From contig CAMZKS010000102.1 in NCBI GenBank assembly GCA_947311285.1, positions 1 through 11,748 of the forward strand: DNA of 11,748 bases, written 5' to 3'. The stretch is from an uncultured bacterium (GTDB lineage Bacteria; Patescibacteriota; Gracilibacteria; UBA4473). The translations under genes were made by a program, and so were the position numbers. Shown here in pieces: positions 6,940 to 11,748 of this stretch. Every line of letters begins with the position of its first letter. Positions within the stretch are counted from its first letter, which is position 1. A model generated the notes under the pieces. It did not search any database. It was given only the letters and a program-made list of their open reading frames with translations, and had not been told where the DNA came from.

Positions 6940-6948
6940 ATTATAGCA
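6940..6948 (-). promoter_or_regulatory. Extended -10 promoter of the pfkB-family gene
   Basis: On the minus strand TGCTATAAT (6948-6940) matches the extended -10 consensus exactly and is identical to the one before prgI. It ends eight bases before the ATG at 6931, so a leader of two bases or none is expected. The -35 position at 17-base spacing (6963-6968, TCGCAA) is weak and lies inside the repeat at 6959-7004. Confidence 0.62.
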
Positions 6949-6958
6949 CAATCCCTCT

Positions 6959-7004
6959 GTCATTGCGAGGCTTACGCAACTTAGACTGTATCACGTGGCA
7001 ATCT
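6959..7004 (+). repeat. Interspersed repeat, copy 2 (GTC[A/T]TTGCGAG ... CG[C/T]GGCAATCT)
   Basis: This 46-base unit begins GTCATTGCGAG (6959-6969) and ends CGTGGCAATCT (6994-7004), matching the ends of the unit at 2934-2982 with one difference at each end. The centre is not conserved between the two. It fills half of the 99-base gap between the comF-like stop and the pfkB-family start and overlaps the -35 region of the latter gene's promoter. Confidence 0.65.
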
Positions 7005-7030
7005 TATTTATCATTCATAAAAACCTCTTT

Positions 7031-7681
7031 TTACTTAAGTGACTGATACGCAAAAACAAGGGCTACAACTTCTTCAACGCCTTGCTCTTTAAGGGTTTTA
7101 GCCGCAGATTCTAAAGTAGCTCCGGTCGTAAATACATCATCCACTAACAAAACCTTACACGGAGGCTTTTCTGATGATTTCCACACAAAGGCCCCTTTAA
7201 GATTCAAAGCTCTTTTTGTCGCTGATAATTTTGCTTGTTGTTGGGTATTTTTAACTCTAATTAATGATTTACTATTTAATCTTAAGCCTGTTTTTTCAGC
7301 CAATGATTGAGCCAATAAGGTGGCCTGATTAAACCCTCTCCAATGCTGTCGCCGCCAGTGCAAAGAGAGTGGGACAAGCATAAACCCTTCAAAATCAGGC
7401 CAAGCCACATTTTGAATCAAAGCTTCACTCATCGGCTCTAACGCGGCCTTGTGGCGGTTAAACTTAAAACTCTTAATTAATTTTTTAACCTTCGCATCCT
7501 GATATTCACAAACAGCAAACGCTTGATCTATGGAACTCGAATTATTTAACAAGATCGTAATTAAATGTGATTTAACTTTATGCTCACTGCACAGCACCGC
7601 CCCTTCAGTCAAACACACTAAACACTTTGAAGGGAATAACGCTTCTTGCCACCACTTAAAAAAAAGACCTACATAGTGCAT
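7031..7681 (-). CDS. ComF family protein (phosphoribosyltransferase-like)
   Basis: At 216 residues this has the normal ComF length and both its parts: an N-terminal cysteine cluster (FPSKCLVC at 16-23, then Cys31 and His34), taken as a zinc-binding site, and a type I phosphoribosyltransferase fold with the PRPP-loop motif VLLVDDVFTTGAT (177-189). The family hallmark PLSLHWRRQHWRGFNQA (104-120) precedes LAQSLAE. ComF homologues are needed for DNA uptake in naturally competent bacteria, where they act in the cytoplasm on incoming single-stranded DNA; the ligand of the PRTase domain is not known. In this window it neighbours pilin-like genes and recG, which would fit DNA uptake, but ComF is also found alone in many genomes. 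It has its own promoter 15-43 bases upstream. Confidence 0.93.
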   Translation of the reverse strand: MHYVGLFFKWWQEALFPSKCLVCLTEGAVLCSEHKVKSHLITILLNNSSSIDQAFAVCEYQDAKVKKLIKSFKFNRHKAALEPMSEALIQNVAWPDFEGFMLVPLSLHWRRQHWRGFNQATLLAQSLAEKTGLRLNSKSLIRVKNTQQQAKLSATKRALNLKGAFVWKSSEKPPCKVLLVDDVFTTGATLESAAKTLKEQGVEEVVALVFAYQSLK

Positions 7682-7695
7682 GTCTTTAATTTGTG

Positions 7696-7724
7696 CTTAT
7701 AGCGTGGATTAAAACCAGTCGCAA
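7696..7724 (-). promoter_or_regulatory. Promoter of the comF-like gene
   Basis: On the minus strand TTGCGA (7724-7719) and TATAAG (7701-7696) are spaced by exactly 17 bases. The predicted transcript starts near 7689, eight bases before the ATG at 7681, too short a leader for a Shine-Dalgarno site, and none is seen. Confidence 0.55.
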
Positions 7725-7738
7725 ACTTCATCTAAAAT

Positions 7739-8278
7739 TTATTGTCGAACTTCAAAACTTGATTCGTTTTCGGCGCTAAATGGCGCAACTAAGCGATTAA
7801 TATCACTTTTAATTCTATCGTAAGAAAGAAAACCCATAAAATCTAAACCGAAGATTCTTCCCACGATTGCAACAAACGTGAAACTTAAAATAGTTACAAT
7901 CAAACCGATAATTGAGTAACGAATCGTGTTAATGGCCTGTTTTATTTTTTCATCATTTCCACCAGAAAGAATAAACGAAATACCACCAACAAAAATAAAG
8001 ATAGCGGATAGTGCTGCCGCGCCGATAAAAGCATACACCACAAACATCTGCACAATATCCATCAAGCTTAAATCACCGAGCATTGACGCGTTTGGAGACA
8101 ATAGCGATTGAGTATTAGGTGCAAAAGGAGCTTCTGCTGCACTAACAGGATTCGCTATTTGCGGCACTTGGTCTGCATACTGAACGTTACTTGGCACCTG
8201 AGTGCCCGTATTAATTTGAGTACTAGTATCAAATTGAAAATTATCGTCTATTGGTGGTATTACGCGGTTATCATTCAT
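7739..8278 (-). CDS. VirB2/TrbC-type pilin-like membrane protein with long Gln/Pro-rich N-terminal region
   Basis: The 179-residue protein has no N-terminal signal peptide. Residues 1-66 are polar and low in complexity, rich in Asn, Gln, Pro, Thr and Ala. Two membrane helices follow at about 74-104 and 120-143, joined by SGGNDEKIKQ, and a charged C-terminal tail ends the protein (152-179). The core GGISFILSGGNDEKIKQAIN resembles the second half of the secreted pilin-like protein at 5205-5579, and this helix pair is typical of the small pilin-like proteins widespread in Patescibacteria. The N-terminal extension may lie in the cytoplasm or outside; the sequence does not say. It starts 12 bases after the KH-protein stop and is therefore read in the same transcript. 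No terminator is evident before the comF-like gene's promoter. Confidence 0.82.
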   Translation of the reverse strand: MNDNRVIPPIDDNFQFDTSTQINTGTQVPSNVQYADQVPQIANPVSAAEAPFAPNTQSLLSPNASMLGDLSLMDIVQMFVVYAFIGAAALSAIFIFVGGISFILSGGNDEKIKQAINTIRYSIIGLIVTILSFTFVAIVGRIFGLDFMGFLSYDRIKSDINRLVAPFSAENESSFEVRQ

Positions 8279-8290
8279 AGTTTTAAAAAA

Positions 8291-8551
8291 TTATTCAGCG
8301 GGTTCTAAGACTTTCAAATTAATACGCTGATTATCTCGTGCACCAATAATTCGCACTAACGTTCTAAGCGCACTGATAGTTTGTCCATTTTTCCCAATAA
8401 GCTTCCCCATATCACTTTCGGCTACAGTTACCGATATAAGTACTCCCAGGTCATCTACTTTATGTTCAACCTCAATAGCCCCCTCGTGCTCACATATTTG
8501 TTCGAGCGTGTATTTAACAAAATCGGTAGCGGTTTTTATGGCTTCAGACAT
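8291..8551 (-). CDS. khpA: KH-domain RNA-binding protein, KhpA-like
   Basis: This 86-residue protein is a single KH domain of the KhpA type, usually encoded just after rpsP, as here. The RNA-binding GxxG loop is seen as MGKLIGKNGQTISALRTLV, with G-K-N-G between the two helices, followed by the C-terminal strand INLKVLEP. In Firmicutes KhpA pairs with the Jag/KhpB protein, binds RNA and affects cell division and elongation; that partner is not in the window. I choose the ATG at 8551 (MSEAIKTATDF) because known KhpA proteins begin at this point; a TTG at 8560 would add three residues. The pilin-like gene at 7739-8278 follows after 12 bases, so an RNA-binding protein and a membrane pilin share one operon. 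Confidence 0.92.
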   Translation of the reverse strand: MSEAIKTATDFVKYTLEQICEHEGAIEVEHKVDDLGVLISVTVAESDMGKLIGKNGQTISALRTLVRIIGARDNQRINLKVLEPAE

Positions 8552-8577
8552 ATAAAGCAAGTTTAACAGTTAGACCT

Positions 8578-8606
8578 AGTGTAAAACTAAGAGAAATAAA
8601 ACGCAA
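8578..8606 (-). promoter_or_regulatory. Possible internal promoter for the KH-protein and pilin-like genes
   Basis: On the minus strand TTGCGT (8606-8601) and TACACT (8583-8578) are 17 bases apart, placing a start near 8571 and a leader of about 20 bases before the ATG at 8551. The match is moderate (3/6 and 4/6), but it lies just after the rpsP terminator-like hairpin, where a second promoter would be needed. Confidence 0.35.
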
Positions 8607-8626
8607 AACTGAATTTTTAAATGCAA

Positions 8627-8655
8627 AGACCGAGCCCCTGTGGAGGGCTCGGTCT
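8627..8655 (-). terminator. Hairpin between rpsP and the KH-protein gene, terminator or attenuator
   Basis: A perfect 11-bp GC-rich stem (AGACCGAGCCC at 8627-8637, GGGCTCGGTCT at 8645-8655) with a 7-base loop lies 14 bases after the rpsP stop. On the minus strand it is followed by TTTGCATTT rather than a full T run, so termination is probably partial, leaving rpsP expressed more than its downstream genes. Confidence 0.7.
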
Positions 8656-8669
8656 CTTAAAAATTCAAA

Positions 8670-9034
8670 CTAAGCCGCTGGAGCTTCTTCTGCGGCTGGA
8701 ACCTCCGGCGCTGGCGTTTCGGCTGACTCTTCTTTGGGCGCTTCAGTTTTTTGAGGCTTTGAAACACGTTGTGCGATAAATTTACCAGCAAGTTCACAAC
8801 CATTTTTAGCCAGTAATCGTGCGGCACTTTGTGAAACTTGTGCTCCATTTTTAATATATTTTTCAACCAAATCTTTATCAAAAACAAATTCCCCTTTCCC
8901 ACCATCTGTTAGTGGATTTTGGTATCCAAGCTTTTCAAGAAACTTTTTTGTACCGGTTTAGATTTTTCAGCCACTACTAAATCATAGAAAGCTTGACCTT
9001 TACGACCTCGACGAGCAAAACGGATAATTAACAT
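8670..9034 (-). CDS. rpsP: 30S ribosomal protein S16, with a one-base deletion in a homopolymer
   Basis: S16 is an assembly and structural protein of the small ribosomal subunit. The ATG at 9034 opens MLIIRFARRGRKGQAFYDLV, the universal S16 start, but the frame then runs into a TAA after about 41 codons. The rest of the protein (FLEKLGYQNPLTD, then the conserved KYIKNGAQVSQSAARLL) is in the next frame. A single extra T in the T6 run at 8944-8949 (A7 in the gene) restores a continuous 121-residue protein. Since S16 is near-universal and both halves are well conserved, an assembly error is more likely than a true loss. The last 25 residues are rich in Ala, Pro and Glu, a tail common in Patescibacteria S16. 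No Shine-Dalgarno sequence is seen; TATTAT at 9051-9056 is a possible -10 box. Confidence 0.93.
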
Positions 9035-9120
9035 GTACGTTTGGGTTTAAATAATATCGAGTTGGGGTAATAACGTATAATTCTCCCTCAATTCGTAGCC
9101 GAATATAGAGAACTGTCTTT

Positions 9121-9147
9121 GACTGTCAATACCTACTATTGAGAGTC
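9121..9147. repeat. Inverted repeat upstream of glmS
   Basis: GACTGTCAATA (9121-9131) and TATTGAGAGTC (9137-9147) form an 11-bp stem with one G-G mismatch around a 5-base loop. It is 43 bases upstream of the glmS -35 box and 87 bases upstream of rpsP on the other strand, so it could be a regulator site for either. The rest of this 190-base gap is AT-rich with no other clear structure. Confidence 0.45.
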
Positions 9148-9189
9148 ACACTAAAAGTTTTGGCCTCTTTAAAACCTCAACAAGAAACG

Positions 9190-9218
9190 TTGATTATTAC
9201 GCCTAAATTAAGCATAAT
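9190..9218 (+). promoter_or_regulatory. Promoter of glmS, predicted leaderless
   Basis: TTGATT (9190-9195) and CATAAT (9213-9218) are separated by exactly 17 bases. The position seven bases after the -10 box is 9225, the A of the glmS ATG, so the transcript should start on the start codon. This excludes any 5' leader element such as the glmS ribozyme. Confidence 0.65.
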
Positions 9219-9224
9219 TTCAGC

Positions 9225-10978
9225 ATGTGTGGAATTTTTGCGGTTACGGGATCCTCTAATGATGCAGGGAGCCAAGTTCTAAAAGGTCTTAAAACGCTTG
9301 AATACAGGGGGTATGATTCTTGGGGCGTCGCTGTCAGAGAATCCAAAGCAAATATCGTTACGGTTACAAAAGAGGTGGGGAAAATTTCAAATGTAAATAT
9401 TTCTTTTCCACAAGGAATTGAGGCCATTGGACATACCCGTTGGGCGACTCACGGAGGCGTAACGGTTGCCAATTCACACCCACATCAAGTAGGGACTGTT
9501 ACCGTGGTGCATAACGGTATTTTTGAAAACTACGCCGAACATAAAAAACGATTTTTAGCCGAAGGTGCTACCTTTGAGTCAGAAACTGATACCGAAGTTA
9601 TTGGCCATATAATTAATGAGTTACTCGAACAAGGCCTAACGCCTGCTGAAGCAATCCGAAAAACCTCTAACGAAATTCAAGGACGATTTTCTATCCTGGT
9701 AATGTTTGAAAATTCATCTGGCATTTACGCCGCCAGACGTGGTTCACCGCTTATTATTGGCCGAGATAAAAATCAAACTTTTATTGCCTCTGATATTCCG
9801 GCGTTTCTAGAAAAAACTAGATTAGTAAATTATCTAGATGACGATGAAATGGTCTTCATCAAAAACGGCGCTGTTCAGTTTTCTGATCTAAATACCGGAG
9901 GACCCATCAAAAAACGAGACATCGAAGTGCCCTGGAAATTAGAACAATCTGAAAAAGGCGACTACAAGCATTTTATGATTAAAGAAATTTTTGACCAAAA
10001 GGATAGTATTGCCCGAGCGATAAACCATGAAACAGATATACTAAACCAAGCCATTAAACTCTTAAAAGACTCTAATGGAACCTACTTAGTTGCCTGTGGT
10101 ACCGCCCACAAGGTCTGTTTAGCCGCTGAGTATTTTTTCTCTAGTATTGCCGGCCGAAAAATAAATGTGGTAGCCGCGAGTGAAATGAAATATTTTGAAA
10201 GATTTATAAATCCACGCACTGCTGTAGTGGCAATTAGTCAGTCAGGGGAGACCGCGGATATTTTAGAAGTGTTTGAACGCGCTAAAGCACGAGGGGCGAA
10301 ACTACTTTCACTTACAAACGTAGAAAGTTCTTCTGTTGCCCGAATGAGTGATGTGCACTTCCTCTTAATGCGGGTCCAGAAAAAGCTGTAGCTTCCACCA
10401 AGGCCACTACTGCGCAAATGGCCTTATTATTACTACTAACCCACGCAGATGCTGGCATTCTAAATCAAGGTCGCGAATTACTAAGCAATACATCTGCGGC
10501 TATTAATGATTTATTAAACCCTCGTTATGAAGAACATATTAGAGCTATCGCGGCAAAATATGTGGACAACCCAAACATGTTTATTGTTGGCCGAGGTGCG
10601 CTATACCCAATGGCTTTAGAGGCTGCCATAAAAATACAGGAAGTGAGTTATATTAACGCCCAAGGTTTTGCCGCCGGCGAAATAAAACATGGCCCCTTAG
10701 CGCTTATAGAAGACGGTGTGCCGTGCATGGTTTTAGGCGACGACTTAGAAACTATGTCGAACGCTATTGAGCTTAAAACTCGTGGCGCGCGCATCATTGG
10801 TGTTTCTGCTGAAAATGCAGACGTCTTTGATGACTGGATTAAAGTCCCTCACACGGGAGAATCTCAAGCTATTACGACCCTTATTCCAGTACAAATTTTT
10901 AGTTATCATTTAGCACTATTAAAAAAACTAGACCCAGATATGCCAAGAAATTTAGCTAAGAGCGTGACGGTAAAGTAG
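9225..10978 (+). CDS. glmS: Glutamine--fructose-6-phosphate aminotransferase (isomerizing), with a one-base deletion near 10367
   Basis: GlmS makes glucosamine-6-phosphate from fructose-6-phosphate and glutamine, the first step to UDP-GlcNAc and peptidoglycan, in the cytoplasm. The N-terminal glutaminase domain begins MCGIFAVTG, with Cys2 as the nucleophile once Met is removed, and contains YRGYDS (27-32), GHTRWATHGG (69-78) and HNGIFENY (96-103). The two SIS sugar-isomerase domains follow, with CGTAHKVC (291-298), SQSGETAD (338-345), EIKHGPLALIED and the C-terminal LAKSVTV. The frame breaks after residue 381: LLMRVQKKL then a stop at 10389-10391, while the overlapping frame reads NAGPEKAVASTKATTAQMALL and continues to 10978. 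One extra A at 10367-10368 gives LLNAGPEKAVASTKA and a 584-residue product of normal length. No Shine-Dalgarno sequence precedes the ATG. Confidence 0.96.
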
Positions 10979-11095
10979 GCCAATAACTATCTAAATACCT
11001 GGATTCACCTTACTTGGAAACATGAAACAATTCAAAATTCTGGGAAGCTTTCTTTGATTTCATATTATTTAGAGTGAATATTAATATTACTTACA

Positions 11096-11748
11096 ATGCA
11101 CCTCAAAGAGCCTCGAAATATTAGCTGCCAAACCTCAAAAAAACACACACATTTAAGCCTTTTTTCTGCGCTTTTTTTATTTTTTAATTCCCTCCTTGTC
11201 GGACAAGCCTCTGCAGCTTTTACCAACATAGACTGTACAGCACCAGCCGATCTTACAGCCTTAGGTAACATTCCGCAGGTGGAGTGTGAATTTCTAGAAG
11301 ATGTTTACACTGATACTGCTGGGACGGGTTGGACGACCAATAGTATTTTGGATACGCTAACGGATGTTAATACTTGGTTTGGGATTACAGCCTCAGGGGG
11401 CAATGTAACAAATTTGGTGTTACCTAATAATAATTTAACTGGAACGGTAACAAATTGGACTTTTCCGGTAAATTCAACTCAATTGATATTTAAACAAAAT
11501 GCCGCACTTACCGGTGATATCTCTGCTTGGAATCTTACGCCTTTGACGGCTTTGACGCATTTTTCAGTAAATGACACAGATATATCAGGAGATCTCTCTT
11601 CTTGGGATATTTCAGGATTAGTTAATCTAGTCTATTTTGCGCTTCAGTCGGCTAATTTTTCAGGAGACATTTCTAGCTGGGACATTTCAGGTTTTACAAA
11701 TTTGGTTGAATTCTACATAAATGATAACGCTTTTTCTGGAGATATATC
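11096..11748 (+). CDS. Secreted leucine-rich-repeat protein (N-terminal part, cut by the window edge)
   Basis: The visible 217 residues begin with a basic region and a hydrophobic segment (about 20-37) ending in GQASA, a plausible signal peptide cleavage site. Residues near 57-120 resemble the cap of plant-type LRR proteins: a Cys-Glu pair, an acidic Tyr helix, GWTTN, TWFGIT and then VTNLVLPNNNLTGTV. From 11510 three 25-residue units follow (11510-11584, 11585-11659, 11660-11734) and a fourth begins. Each reads roughly (S/T)GDISSWDISG-x-TNL-x7-N-x2-F. The SGDISSWD part recalls DUF285/BspA-like repeats and the NNLTG spacing recalls LRRs. Such proteins are usually on the cell surface and bind partners, which in Patescibacteria could be host cells; that role is inferred. 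A weak TATTAC box (11085-11090) precedes the ATG. The 117-base gap after glmS holds no clear terminator. Confidence 0.85.
   Translation, partial: MHLKEPRNISCQTSKKHTHLSLFSALFLFFNSLLVGQASAAFTNIDCTAPADLTALGNIPQVECEFLEDVYTDTAGTGWTTNSILDTLTDVNTWFGITASGGNVTNLVLPNNNLTGTVTNWTFPVNSTQLIFKQNAALTGDISAWNLTPLTALTHFSVNDTDISGDLSSWDISGLVNLVYFALQSANFSGDISSWDISGFTNLVEFYINDNAFSGDI

Noticed and set aside
8657..8905. 82-residue frame rich in Lys and Arg
   Set aside because: It is the out-of-frame reading of rpsP caused by the one-base deletion; the true S16 C-terminal part is the overlapping frame.
9120..9225. glmS ribozyme or other riboswitch before glmS
   Set aside because: The predicted transcript starts at the start codon and the region has no conserved ribozyme core that I can recognise; only a simple inverted repeat is present.
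11065..11271. Minus-strand frame at the start of the LRR gene
   Set aside because: It is antisense to a gene with signal peptide and regular repeats and has no support of its own.
1..11748. TGA read as glycine (Gracilibacteria/SR1 code)
   Set aside because: Long genes such as recG have no in-frame TGA, which would be common if TGA were a Gly codon.

Overview
This window looks like a piece of a Candidate Phyla Radiation (Patescibacteria) genome, probably from the Parcubacteria-like branch. The evidence is a PrgI-like protein next to a TraC/VirB4 N-terminal-like protein, two small two-helix VirB2/TrbC-type pilin-like proteins, an S16 with an Ala/Pro/Glu-rich tail, compact operons and an AT-rich composition. 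This placement is inferred from gene content; no 16S or database search was possible. All complete genes end in TAA or TAG and none contains in-frame TGA, so the standard bacterial code applies.

Layout. 1-114 is the 3' end of a membrane protein, possibly CorA. 117-677 (-) is a five-helix membrane protein of unknown function. 803-2802 (+) is a run of prgI-like, traC-like (one frameshift) and an unrecognised 270-residue protein; the VirB4 ATPase that usually accompanies the first two is not here. 2989-5058 (-) is recG. 5205-5579 (+) is a secreted pilin-like protein with a clear terminator. 5867-6931 (-) is a PfkB-family sugar/nucleoside kinase and 7031-7681 (-) is a ComF-type phosphoribosyltransferase. 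7739-9034 (-) holds rpsP (one frameshift), a KhpA-like KH protein and a second pilin-like protein. 9225-10978 (+) is glmS (one frameshift). 11096 to the right edge is the start of a secreted leucine-rich-repeat protein with 25-residue units.

How the genes relate. PrgI-like, TraC-like and the two pilin-like proteins fit one envelope-spanning type IV secretion or DNA-uptake type machine whose parts are spread over at least three loci. ComF and RecG could serve uptake and recombination of DNA, but both are also ordinary housekeeping genes. GlmS feeds amino-sugar and cell-wall synthesis, and the LRR protein is a surface or secreted product.

Three themes stand out. First, several genes (117-677, prgI-like, pfkB, glmS) have a -10 box only 6-8 bases before the start codon and no Shine-Dalgarno sequence, which predicts leaderless or near-leaderless transcripts. 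Second, the two large convergent gaps (2803-2988 and 5580-5866) carry paired GC-rich hairpin elements of the same design, and a separate 46-49 base repeat occurs twice. Third, three conserved genes each lack exactly one A/T base, which points to consensus errors in the assembly more than to biology. No tRNA, rRNA, CRISPR array, insertion sequence or riboswitch was seen, and there is no gene-free stretch over 300 bases.
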